Shown here: positions 7,568 through 15,758 of the stretch, one piece after another
Layout of the letters: every line of letters begins with the position of its first letter
How positions within the stretch are numbered: position 1 is the stretch's first letter
From: Hymenobacter rubidus
GTDB taxonomy: Bacteria; Bacteroidota; Bacteroidia; Cytophagales; Hymenobacteraceae
DNA length: 41,920 nucleotides
Reading direction: 5' to 3'
Assembly (NCBI RefSeq): GCF_016734815.1
Contig: NZ_JAERQF010000042.1
Location: 1-41,920 of the forward strand
The notes under the pieces: generated by a model
Seen by the model: the letters and a program-made list of their open reading frames with translations, nothing else
Told to the model about the DNA's origin: nothing
The model's database searches: none
Translations under genes and position numbers: made by a program

Positions 7568-9280
7568 CCGGCCCAGCACCTCGCGCAGCGGCACCCCCGA
7601 GCAGCCGCTGGGCTCCTGAATGTGCAGAAACTGCGCAAGGGTGGGCGCAATGTCCACGATGCGCACGGCGGCCGACGACTGCCCGCGCTTTACGCCCCAG
7701 CCCCAGAACAGCAGCGGCACGTGCGTATCGTAGGCCCCGCTGGAGCCGTGGGTGGTGCCCTTCACCACGGGAAAGGCGTAGGCCTCGAGCCAGCCGGGGG
7801 CCAGCACGGTGAGCACGTCGCCGGAGCGCGGGGCGTAGAAACCGTTTTCCTGGTACATGCCCAGGCCCTCGCTCCAGTGGGCGCGCTGCAAATCGAGGGC
7901 GGTGAGGGCCTGCGTCACGCCGGGCAGCGTGAGCAGGGCGGCGGCCACATCCTGCTGCGCTTTGCCGAGGTCGATGTTTTTCTTTTTGAGCAGCGGGCGG
8001 TTGAGGTACACCTGCTGGTTTTCGTAGCTGAGCACCCACTGGCCGGCCCCGTACTGCCGCACCAGGGCGTGCTGCACCGAGTCGCGGATGACGGACGGGC
8101 CCACGCCGCCGCTGGGCAGGCGGTGGGCCTGGGCAAAACCCACGGCGTGGGCGGCGGCGTGGTCGGCGGTGAGAAACACGAGGGCCTGGCCCTTGCCCAC
8201 TTGCTTATCCAGCGCGTCGAACAGGCGGGCCAGCTCGCGGTCGAGGCGCAGGTAGGTATCTTCGGCTTCGATGGAATTGGGGCCGAACTGGTGGCCCACG
8301 TAGTCGGTGCAGCTGTAGCTCAGGGCCAGGAAATCGGTGATGCCGCGCTGGCCCATTTGCTCCTGGCGCAGGGTTTCGAGGGCGAAATCGGTGGTGAGGC
8401 TGTTGCCGAAGGGCGTGCTGCGGATGAGGTCGAGGTTTTGGGTGGGCGCGGGCACGGCCTTGGTTTCGCCGGAGTTTTTCAGCGCCGGCGTTACCGCGGC
8501 AGGAGCCCCGGCCGAAAGCGTGGGCAGGTCGTGCGGAAACACGGGGTTGGTTTCGCCCTTGAACGCGGCTTCCCAGGGCACGTCATCGGCCGAGCTTTCG
8601 GTGTACTCGCCAATGGGCAGCAGCGTGTTCCAGGGCTGGGCCAGGTAAGCGGCGGCGTGGCCGGCGGCGTTGAACCGGGCCACCCACTCGGGCAGGGCGG
8701 CTTGGTAAAACGTGCTGCTCACAAAGGCGCCGTTGGTGCCGTCGTACCAGTAGGCGGCATTCGCCGCGTGGCCGGCCGGCAGGATGCTGCCCCGGTCCTT
8801 CATGCTCACGCCAATGGTTTTGGCCTGGAAGTTCGTGGCCAGCCGCAGCTCGTCGGTGATGGTGGTGCTGAGCAGGTGGCGCGGCGACATCTGGCCCGCC
8901 GCCAGGGCGCCGCCCACGGGCTGCACGGTTTTGTCCTCGGTCACGTAGGTTTCGCGGCCTTCCTCGCGCACCCACCAGTTGTTGCCGATGATGCCGTGCA
9001 CGGCCGGCGTGGTGCCGGTGTAGACGCTGGCGTGGCCGGGGCCGGTGTAGGTGGGCACGTAGTTGTAGTGGCAGCTTTCGTAGCTAAAGCCCTCGCCCAG
9101 CAGGCGCCGGAAGCCACCGGCCGGGTACTTGCTCCAGTAGCGGTAGAGGTAGTCGTAGCGCATCTGGTCCACCACAATGCCCACCACCAGCCTGGGACGC
9201 AGCAGGGGCTTACCGGACTTCTGAGCAAGGGTAGGCATGGCGAGCAGGGCCACCATGGTGAAGGGCAATATCTTTTTCAA
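7565..9280 (-). CDS. pafA: PafA-type alkaline phosphatase
   Basis: A 571-residue exported phosphomonoesterase of the calcium-independent PafA group, which frees phosphate from organic phosphate outside the cytoplasm. A signal peptide (KKILPFTMVALLAMPTLAQ) precedes VVGIVVDQMRYDY (metal Asp), NYVPTYTGPGHASVYTGT (Thr nucleophile in YTGPGH), MKDRGSILPAGHA (PafA-type Lys/Arg), SCTDYVGHQFGP (Asp, His), FLTADHAAA (Asp-His) and GTTHGSSGAYD (His). The start is placed at TTG 9280, which gives a normal signal peptide and sits about 29 bp after a perfect -7 box; the next ATG is 9256. The frame is open further upstream through a family B palindrome, which is judged non-coding. Confidence 0.9.
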   Translation of the reverse strand: MKKILPFTMVALLAMPTLAQKSGKPLLRPRLVVGIVVDQMRYDYLYRYWSKYPAGGFRRLLGEGFSYESCHYNYVPTYTGPGHASVYTGTTPAVHGIIGNNWWVREEGRETYVTEDKTVQPVGGALAAGQMSPRHLLSTTITDELRLATNFQAKTIGVSMKDRGSILPAGHAANAAYWYDGTNGAFVSSTFYQAALPEWVARFNAAGHAAAYLAQPWNTLLPIGEYTESSADDVPWEAAFKGETNPVFPHDLPTLSAGAPAAVTPALKNSGETKAVPAPTQNLDLIRSTPFGNSLTTDFALETLRQEQMGQRGITDFLALSYSCTDYVGHQFGPNSIEAEDTYLRLDRELARLFDALDKQVGKGQALVFLTADHAAAHAVGFAQAHRLPSGGVGPSVIRDSVQHALVRQYGAGQWVLSYENQQVYLNRPLLKKKNIDLGKAQQDVAAALLTLPGVTQALTALDLQRAHWSEGLGMYQENGFYAPRSGDVLTVLAPGWLEAYAFPVVKGTTHGSSGAYDTHVPLLFWGWGVKRGQSSAAVRIVDIAPTLAQFLHIQEPSGCSGVPLREVLGR

Positions 9281-9308
9281 GCAAAAACAGGTAAGGCTAC
9301 ACAAGGCG

Positions 9309-9316
9309 CAAAGATA
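9309..9316 (-). promoter_or_regulatory. Candidate -7 box of pafA (TATCTTTG)
   Basis: Perfect TAnnTTTG match lying between the family B palindrome and the TTG start at 9280. It argues against translation starting upstream inside the palindrome. No Pho-box-like repeats were recognised. Confidence 0.5.
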
Positions 9317-9328
9317 CCCCGGTGGCGG

Positions 9329-9432
9329 GGTCATACAGAGCGGAGCGAAGCAACTCGCTTGTGATAATAACCCAATCACCATCCGAAGGAAATATTGCAG
9401 CACGCGAGATGCTTCGCTCCGCGCTGCATGAC
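9329..9432. repeat. Palindromic element, family B, copy 1
   Basis: Imperfect 30-bp inverted arms (9329-9358 and 9404-9433; core GAGCGAAGCA / TGCTTCGCTC, ends GGTCAT..CAG / CTGCATGACC) enclose a 45-bp spacer. It separates the divergent pafA and HAD genes. The second copy, at 23299-23395, lies inside a gene. Confidence 0.85.
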
Positions 9433-9450
9433 CTTCTACCCATCCCCCCA

Positions 9451-10143
9451 TTGAAACCAGCCCTCATCTTCGATATGGACGGCGTGCTTGTCGACAACAC
9501 GCCCGTGCAGGCCCGCGCCTTCCAGCTGCTGTTCCGCGACCTCGGCCTGACCACCAACGCCCGCCAGCTCCTCAGGCGCCTCAACGGCATGCCGGCCGGC
9601 GAGATTATTCAAGGCGTTTTTCGCCATCCCATCCCCCAGAAGCAACTTGAAATTTACGCCGAGCAGCGCGAGTTCCTCTACCGCACGCTGTACTGGAGCA
9701 AGCGGCGGGAGCTGCCGGGCCTCACCGCGTTTCTGAAAGCCGCCCGCGCCGAGGGCTTTAAAATCGGGCTGGGCACCGGCTCGGGCGGCTCCACCCTCAG
9801 CTACATCCTCGACCACCTCGACCTGCGCCGCTATTTCGATGCCATCATCGGCAAAGACGACGTGCCCAAAGGCAAGCCCAGCCCCGACACCTACACCCTC
9901 ACGGCCGCCAAGCTGGGTGTGCAGCCCGAGCGCTGCATCGTGTTCGAAGATGCCTTGCTGGGCGAGCAGGCCGCCTATCGCGCCGGAATGCGCTGTGTGG
10001 CCGTGGCCACCACCCTCAAAGCGAAAGACTTTCAGGCCCCGCTCACCGTCATCAAGGACTTCACCGAAATCAGCCCCGCTCATCTGCTGGCGCTGCTGGC
10101 CACCCAGCCCGAAACACCCCAGCCGCAAAAAAGGCCCGGTTGA
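9451..10143 (+). CDS. HAD superfamily phosphatase, beta-phosphoglucomutase-like
   Basis: A 230-residue HAD-IA hydrolase or phosphomutase. Motif I is IFDMDGVLVDN at the very N-terminus (Asp nucleophile and acid/base Asp), motif II is GLGTGSGGS (about residue 110), motif III includes the Lys of DVPKGKPSPDTY, and motif IV is VFEDALLGEQAA. The cap is the alpha-helical type seen in sugar-phosphate phosphatases and beta-phosphoglucomutase; the substrate cannot be read from sequence. No ATG precedes motif I closely, so the start is set at TTG 9451 (TTGAAACCAGCC, read MKPALIFDMDG). The in-frame extension further upstream comes from the family B palindrome. A neighbouring gene, pafA, also appears to use TTG. 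Confidence 0.85.
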   Translation: MKPALIFDMDGVLVDNTPVQARAFQLLFRDLGLTTNARQLLRRLNGMPAGEIIQGVFRHPIPQKQLEIYAEQREFLYRTLYWSKRRELPGLTAFLKAARAEGFKIGLGTGSGGSTLSYILDHLDLRRYFDAIIGKDDVPKGKPSPDTYTLTAAKLGVQPERCIVFEDALLGEQAAYRAGMRCVAVATTLKAKDFQAPLTVIKDFTEISPAHLLALLATQPETPQPQKRPG

Positions 10144-10307
10144 AGTCCCCTCCCGGCGCGGCCCGCAACACAGCAGGCTCTGACGTTGAAGTTGAACGAC
10201 TGGCCTGCGGCTTGTCGGGCTGAGAGCCCAGTGCGTCGAGCAGTTCGGCGCTCGTGGCAGCGAGCGGCGCGATGAGCTGCACTCAGCCGGTGGCGGGGTT
10301 GGGGCAG

Positions 10308-10606
10308 CGGGCCCGTGCCGCCGTTGAAGCGCACACTCACCGAATTGCCCAGGCCCTTGCTGGTCAGCAGGTCAAGGTCACCCTCGGCAGCCATACTGCC
10401 CAGCACCAGGCCAGGGGGTTGGGCCCGGTATTCACCAGTTGGCTGGCGCCCAAAGCCCCCAGGCAATTGTTGAGCCCCCCTCATCGTACTGGCCACGCCG
10501 TTGTTGGAGTTGGCCGCTAGCAGGTCGAGGTCGCCGTCGGCATCTACACCGGCCACGGCCAGGCTACTGATGATGCCTATGCTCACCTGCTGCCCAGCCC
10601 CGAAGG
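10308..10606 (-). pseudogene. Decayed FG-GAP/VCBS repeat protein fragment
   Basis: On the minus strand a short frame reads SLAVAGVDADGDLDLLAANS (about 10480-10575) and then GSMAAEGDLDLLTSKG ... VSVRFNGGTG (about 10311-10405), the repeat rhythm of FG-GAP/VCBS domains of large secreted proteins. Only about one and a half repeats remain, the text between them is garbled, and no start or signal peptide can be joined. It is read as the remnant of a larger surface protein gene. Frame shifts probably occur on both sides. Confidence 0.55.
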
Positions 10607-11178
10607 CACCCCGACCAATTCTTTTTTTAGCCCGGCGAATTGCTCAACAGCTTCATGATATTTCGTTGCTGGCTTCCACTTCTCCCAGCATAACCCGGCA
10701 GAAAATTCATCATCCACTGCCTGATTCCCATCCCCAAAGTGCCTGTGGGCGCGGCAGATGCGGACAGAAAAATTAAAAACATTGCAAAAAAGCTTCATTT
10801 CCGCTTCATGCCGGTGGGGGCAGATTTGTACTGTCAACCCCCGACGCAAGCCGCGCAGCATCGCCCCTCCCACCCTCGATGTTGCCTCTCCCGGCTTGGA
10901 TTGGCACCGGCATTGCCGCCGGTAACCAATGGCTTTCTGCTGCATGAGCGAAGCCCCTGCAAAATATGTATCGCCCCGTCAGGCACTCCCGGCCAATAGA
11001 TGGATTTCGTGGCCTGGCCACGGTTTCAGCCGTTTTGCCAACTACACCTAACCGCAGAAATCCCGCCTGATTCACCGTTTCCCTCTTCTATTGCGGGTTA
11101 GGCCAGCCACTCAGCGCATTTCCCTGAACTACAATTTCTATGCAATCCCCCCCGCTTGTCACGTTACCCCAGGTTCTT
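10607..11178. other. Intergenic region without a recognisable gene
   Basis: About 570 bp upstream of the efflux operon. Short open frames on both strands show no family motif, and their codon pattern does not look coding. It should contain the efflux operon promoter, but I could not place a convincing TAnnTTTG box. Confidence 0.5.
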
Positions 11179-12264
11179 ATGAAAAGAGTATTCATGCTGC
11201 TGAGCTGCGGCGTTTTGTGCTACACCACCGGCTGCAAGGAAGAGAAAAAACAAGTCGAAGAGCAGATTAGACTGGTGGCCACCAGCCCCTTGCAGAGGGA
11301 CACCACCATCACGAAGGAGTACGTGGCCCAGATTCACTCCTACCAGCGCATCGAGCTGCGGGCGCTGGAGAAGGGCTACCTGGAGAAGATTTTTGTGGAC
11401 GAAGGCCAGAAGGTAGCGCAGGGCCAGACCATGTTCCAGATTAAGCCCACCGTGTACCAGGCCGAGCTGAACAAGTCGAAGGCCGAGGCGCACTACGTGC
11501 AGATGGAATACCAGAACACCAAGAACCTGGCCGACAAGAACATCGTGTCGAAGAGCGAGCTGGCGCTGGCGCAGGCCAAGTACGACAAGGCCAACGCCGA
11601 CGTATCGATGGCCCAGGCCCACCTGCAATTCACCACGGTGAAGGCCCCGTTCAGCGGCATCATGGACCACTTCCAGGCCCGGTTGGGCAGCCTTGTAGAT
11701 GAAGGTGATTTGCTGACCACGCTTTCGGACAACAGCAAAATGTGGGTGTACTATAATGTGCCCGAAGCCGAGTACCTCTCTTATAAGGAGCACGCTAAGT
11801 CGAACGACAAGGCCGCGCACGTGAAGCTGCGCATGGCCAACAACGAGGTGTTCGACCAGACCGGCATCGTGCAAACCATTGAGGCTGACTTCAATAACGA
11901 AACCGGTAATATCGCCTTCCGCGCCACCTTCCCCAACCCCGACGGGCTGCTGCGCAACGGCGAAACCGGCAGCGTGCTCATGACCGTGCCGCTGAAACAC
12001 GCCCTCATCATCCCGCAGAAAGCCACCTTCGAAATCCTCGAAAAGAAGTACGTTTTCGTGGTCGACAAAAATAACGTGGTGCACCAGCGCGAAGTCAGCA
12101 TCGCCTCCGAAATGCCTGACCTCTACATCATTGGCTCCGGCATCACGCCCAACGACCGCATCCTGCTGGAAGGCCTGCGCAAAGTGAAAGACGGCGACAA
12201 GGTGACCTACGACTACAAGGCGCCGCAGGGGGTTCTCTCGAATTTGAAGGTGACGGCCGAGTAA
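11179..12264 (+). CDS. RND efflux periplasmic adaptor (membrane fusion) lipoprotein
   Basis: A 361-residue AcrA/MexA-type adaptor that links the inner-membrane pump to the outer-membrane factor. The N-terminus MKRVFMLLSCGVLCYTTGC ends in a lipobox-like Cys at residue 19, so it is probably lipidated. A biotinyl-lipoyl half (YLEKIFVDEGQKVAQGQTMF) leads into a helical hairpin (about residues 85-155), the returning lipoyl half (TVKAPFSGIMDHFQARLGSL), a beta-barrel and a membrane-proximal domain (LIIPQKATFEIL). ATG 11179 is preferred to 11140 because it gives a clean signal sequence. It is the first gene of a three-gene efflux operon. Confidence 0.93.
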   Translation: MKRVFMLLSCGVLCYTTGCKEEKKQVEEQIRLVATSPLQRDTTITKEYVAQIHSYQRIELRALEKGYLEKIFVDEGQKVAQGQTMFQIKPTVYQAELNKSKAEAHYVQMEYQNTKNLADKNIVSKSELALAQAKYDKANADVSMAQAHLQFTTVKAPFSGIMDHFQARLGSLVDEGDLLTTLSDNSKMWVYYNVPEAEYLSYKEHAKSNDKAAHVKLRMANNEVFDQTGIVQTIEADFNNETGNIAFRATFPNPDGLLRNGETGSVLMTVPLKHALIIPQKATFEILEKKYVFVVDKNNVVHQREVSIASEMPDLYIIGSGITPNDRILLEGLRKVKDGDKVTYDYKAPQGVLSNLKVTAE

Positions 12265-12273
12265 GCGTCAGGG

Positions 12274-12383
12274 CGCGAAACCTCACCCCCGGCCCCTCTC
12301 CAAAAGAGAGGGGAGCCTGACGCCGGCGCATAACCGGTGCCCCCTCTCTTTTGGAGAGGGGGTCAGGGGGTGAGGTTTTGCGT
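12274..12383. repeat. Palindromic element, family C, inside the efflux operon
   Basis: The outer arms CGAAACCTCACCCC / GGGGTGAGGTTTTG face each other, and each half folds into its own hairpin around CCCCTCTC / GAGAGGGG. It fills most of the gap between the adaptor and pump genes and has no U-tract, so it looks like a message-stabilising or attenuating structure, not a full terminator. Confidence 0.88.
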
Positions 12384-12421
12384 CTGAGCCCTTCCCATAA
12401 TATCCACACAGCCAGAAGAAT

Positions 12422-15400
12422 ATGTTTAGTAAATTCATTCGCAGGCCCGTATTTGCCATTGTTATTTCGGTGTCCATTCTGCTCATGGGCGGGCTGGCCA
12501 TCATGCAGCTGCCGACGTCGCAGTTTCCGGAGATTTCGCCGCCCCTAGTGATGGTGAGCGCCTCCTACCCCGGCGCTAGCGCTAAAGTGCTGACCGAATC
12601 GGTGCTGATTCCGTTGGAACAGGCCGTGAACGGGGTGCCGGGCATGAAGTACATGACCTCGGACGCCGTATCGGCCGGGGAGGCCAACATTCAGATTGTG
12701 TTCAACCTGGGCACCAACCCCGACCAAGCGGTGGTGAACGTGAACACCCGCATTGCCCAGGTACTCAACCGCCTGCCGCTGATTGTGCAGCGCGAGGGCG
12801 TGATTGTGAACCGCGTGGTGCCTAACATGCTGATGTACGTGAACTTGTACTCGAAAGACAAGAACACGGACATGAAGTACCTGTTCAACTTCGCCGGCGT
12901 GAACATGATACCCGAGCTGCAACGCCTCGGCGGCATCGGCCGGGCCAGCATTCTGGGTAGCCGGCAGTACGCCATGCGCGTGTGGCTGAAGCCCGACCGC
13001 ATGCGGGCCTACAACATCTCGGTGGACGACGTGATGAAGGCGCTGGACGAGCAGAGCGTGATTGGCTCGCCGGGCCGTATCGGCCGGGCCGATGGCAAGA
13101 ATGCGCAGTCGCTGGAATACGTGCTGAGCTACCAGGGCCGCTTCAACGACGTGGAGCAGTATAAGAACGTGATTCTGAGGGCCAACCCGAACGGGGAAAG
13201 CCTGCACCTGAAGGACGTGGCCAACGTGGAGCTGGGCTCGGAATACTACGACATCTACTCCAACCTGAACCAGTATCCTTCGGCCGCTATCGTGCTGAAG
13301 CAGACCTACGGCTCGAACGCTTCGGATGTGATTAAAGAAGTGAAAGCCAAGCTGGAAGAGCTAAAAAAGAGCAGCTTCCCGCCCGGCATGGACTACAAAA
13401 TCACCTACGACGTGTCGAACTTCCTCGACGCTTCGATTGAGAACGTGATTCACACCCTGCGCGATGCCTTTATTCTGGTGGCGCTGGTGGTGTTCATCTT
13501 CCTCGGCGACTGGCGCTCGACGCTGATTCCGGCGCTGGCCGTGCCGGTGTCGCTGGTGGGCTCGTTCATTGCGATGCAGGCGTTCGGCCTCACCATCAAC
13601 ATGATTACGCTGTTTGCGCTGGTGCTTTCGATTGGTATTGTGGTCGACAACGCCATTGTGGTGATTGAGGCGGTGCACGCCAAGATGGACGAGCAGCATC
13701 TATCGCCATATAATGCAGTCCGACAAGTCGTTGGGGAAATCAGCGGCGCTATTATCGGTATCACCATCATGATGACGGCCGTGTTCATTCCGGTGTCGTT
13801 CATGAGCGGCCCGGTGGGCATTTTCTACCGCCAGTTCTCCATTACAATGGCCACGGCCATCGTGATTTCGGGCCTCGTGGCCCTGACCCTGACGCCGGTG
13901 CTTTGCGCCATGATTCTGAAAAACCACCACGGCCAACCCAAGAAGCAGACGCCGCTGCAGCGCTTCTTCGACTGGTTCAACCGCGGCTTTGAGAAGCTGA
14001 CGAATGCGTATGTGGGCCTGCTGCAGCGCATTGTGGCCAACCGCATTGTGACGTTTGTGATGCTGGTGGCCTTCGGGCTGGGCATCTGGGCCATCTCGGC
14101 GGGGTTGCCGGCCGGCTTTATTCCGAGCGAAGACCAGGGCCTGATTTACGCCATTGTGCAGACACCGCCCGGCACCACGCTGGAGCAAACCAACGCCGTA
14201 TCGAAGCGCCTGCGCGACCTGGCCAAGGACGTGCCCGGCATCGCCAACATCTCGACGCTGGCCGGCTACGAAGTACTGACCGAAGGCCGCGGCTCGAACG
14301 CGGGTACTTGTTTGATTGACTTGAAGCCGTGGTCGGAGCGCAAAGAATCCATTGCCGAGATTGTGGAGGCGCTGGAAAAGAAAGCCCACGAAATTCCGGG
14401 CGCGACCATCGAATTCTTCGAGCCGCCGGCAGTGCCGGGCTACGGCGCGGCGGGTGGTTTCCAGCTGCAGATGCTTGACAAAACCAGCACCGGCGACTAC
14501 AAGGCCCTGGAACGGGTGAACAACGAGTTCATTGCCAAGCTGAAAAAGCGCAAGGAGTTGGCGGGCGTGTTCACCTTCTTCTCGGCCAACTACCCGCAGT
14601 ACGAGCTCAAGATTGACAACGAGCTGGCCATGCAGAAGGGCGTGAGCATCGGCAACGCCATGAACACGCTGAGCATCCTGGTGGGCTCGACTTACGAGTT
14701 GGGCTTCATCAAGTACCAGCGCTTTTTCAAGGTGTTCGTGCAGGCCTCGCCGGAGTACCGCAAGCTGCCGGAGGACATCCTGAACATGTGGGCCAAGAAC
14801 GACAAGGGCGAGATGGTGCCGTTTTCGGCCTTCATGAAAATCGTGAAGTCGCAGGGCGCCAACGAAATCAACCGCTACAACATGTACCCCACCGGCTCCA
14901 TCCGGGGCGGCGCCGCGCCGGGCTACAGCTCGGGCGAGGCTATCAAGGCGGTGCAGGAAGTGGCCGAAACCCTGCCCCACGGCTACGGCATCGACTGGGG
15001 CGGCCTGTCGAAAGACGAAGTGGGCCGCGGCAACGAGTCGACCGTGATTTTCCTCATCGTGCTGGTGTTCGTGTACCTGGTGCTGGCCGCGCAGTACGAA
15101 AGCTTCCTGCTGCCGCTGGCCGTTATTCTCTCGCTGGTAGCGGGCGTGTTTGGCTCGTTCCTCTTCATCAAGATGTTCGGCCTGGCCAACGACATCTACG
15201 CCCAGGTTGGTCTGGTAATGCTGGTAGGTCTGCTGGGTAAAAACGCGGTACTTATCGTAGAATTCGCGGCCCTGAAACACGAAGAAGGCATGAGCGTCCG
15301 CGACGCGGCAATCGAAGGTGCCAAAACCCGTTTCCGCCCGATTCTGATGACTTCGTTCGCCTTCATTGCCGGTCTGATTCCGCTGGTGGTGGCCACCGGC

Positions 15401-15613
15401 GCCGGCGCCATCGGCAACCGCACCATTGGAAGCTCGGCCCTGGGCGGCATGCTGTTCGGCACCGTGTTCGGGGTAATCATCATCCCCGGCCTGTACTACT
15501 TCTTCGGCACCCTGGCCGGCGATAACAAACTGATTCGCGACGAAAACGAAGCCCCCATCCTGGAAGGCGTAGAGCCCCGCGTGACGCTGGAAGAAATGGA
15601 GCCTTATGCTTAA
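12422..15613 (+). CDS. RND multidrug efflux pump, HAE1 family (AcrB/MexB-like)
   Basis: A 1063-residue inner-membrane proton-driven exporter. It begins MFSKFIRRPVFAIVISVSIL, has twelve expected membrane helices in two groups separated by large periplasmic loops, and shows the duplicated RND layout. In helix 4 the proton-relay motif reads GIVVDNAIVVIE (Asp near residue 408, with Asn where AcrB has a second Asp), and helix 10 keeps the Lys in LLGKNAVLIVEF (about residue 940). The substrate range cannot be told from sequence; the drug-exporting HAE1 class fits better than heavy-metal CzcA types. It is flanked by adaptor and outer-membrane genes, with a different palindrome in each gap. Confidence 0.95.
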   Translation: MFSKFIRRPVFAIVISVSILLMGGLAIMQLPTSQFPEISPPLVMVSASYPGASAKVLTESVLIPLEQAVNGVPGMKYMTSDAVSAGEANIQIVFNLGTNPDQAVVNVNTRIAQVLNRLPLIVQREGVIVNRVVPNMLMYVNLYSKDKNTDMKYLFNFAGVNMIPELQRLGGIGRASILGSRQYAMRVWLKPDRMRAYNISVDDVMKALDEQSVIGSPGRIGRADGKNAQSLEYVLSYQGRFNDVEQYKNVILRANPNGESLHLKDVANVELGSEYYDIYSNLNQYPSAAIVLKQTYGSNASDVIKEVKAKLEELKKSSFPPGMDYKITYDVSNFLDASIENVIHTLRDAFILVALVVFIFLGDWRSTLIPALAVPVSLVGSFIAMQAFGLTINMITLFALVLSIGIVVDNAIVVIEAVHAKMDEQHLSPYNAVRQVVGEISGAIIGITIMMTAVFIPVSFMSGPVGIFYRQFSITMATAIVISGLVALTLTPVLCAMILKNHHGQPKKQTPLQRFFDWFNRGFEKLTNAYVGLLQRIVANRIVTFVMLVAFGLGIWAISAGLPAGFIPSEDQGLIYAIVQTPPGTTLEQTNAVSKRLRDLAKDVPGIANISTLAGYEVLTEGRGSNAGTCLIDLKPWSERKESIAEIVEALEKKAHEIPGATIEFFEPPAVPGYGAAGGFQLQMLDKTSTGDYKALERVNNEFIAKLKKRKELAGVFTFFSANYPQYELKIDNELAMQKGVSIGNAMNTLSILVGSTYELGFIKYQRFFKVFVQASPEYRKLPEDILNMWAKNDKGEMVPFSAFMKIVKSQGANEINRYNMYPTGSIRGGAAPGYSSGEAIKAVQEVAETLPHGYGIDWGGLSKDEVGRGNESTVIFLIVLVFVYLVLAAQYESFLLPLAVILSLVAGVFGSFLFIKMFGLANDIYAQVGLVMLVGLLGKNAVLIVEFAALKHEEGMSVRDAAIEGAKTRFRPILMTSFAFIAGLIPLVVATGAGAIGNRTIGSSALGGMLFGTVFGVIIIPGLYYFFGTLAGDNKLIRDENEAPILEGVEPRVTLEEMEPYA

Positions 15614-15625
15614 GGTCTGAACGAT

Positions 15626-15707
15626 GTAGGGGCGGGGCTTGCCCCCGCCCGCTCGTTGAACGGAATCGTTGCAAATGCGCGAACGTCCGGGCAAGCCCCG
15701 CCCCTAC
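15626..15707. repeat. REPIN-like palindromic element, family D, copy 2
   Basis: Two inverted GTAG-footed units (stem GGGCGGGG / CCCCGCCC, loop around CTTG) are separated by about 35 bp. It lies in the gap between the pump and the outer-membrane factor, 12 bp after the pump stop codon. Confidence 0.88.
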
Positions 15708-15730
15708 CGCATACAATCATTTGAATAATC

Positions 15731-15750
15731 CGGTAAGCCCAAGCTTACCG
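15731..15750 (+). promoter_or_regulatory. Short perfect hairpin just before the outer-membrane factor gene
   Basis: Stem CGGTAAGC / GCTTACCG with loop CCAA ends 8 bp before the ATG at 15759. In the operon mRNA it would cover the region where a ribosome loads, so it may tune translation. It lacks a U-tract, so it is not an obvious terminator. Confidence 0.5.
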
Positions 15751-15758
15751 CACCTAGT

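Noticed and set aside
6813..8039. A long 408-codon open frame that includes ppa
   Set aside because: The part above ATG 7370 crosses the family A palindrome and antisense pafA; the conserved pyrophosphatase begins at MTHFNPW.
7622..9364. 580-codon open frame antisense to pafA
   Set aside because: Shadow of a clear phosphatase with all catalytic motifs; no family pattern in the antisense frame.
9322..9450. N-terminal extension of the HAD protein
   Set aside because: These codons derive from the family B palindrome and do not match the HAD fold; motif I begins only four residues after TTG 9451.
13700..15694. 664-codon open frame antisense to the RND pump
   Set aside because: It is fully inside the pump gene on the other strand and is His/Gln-rich low complexity.
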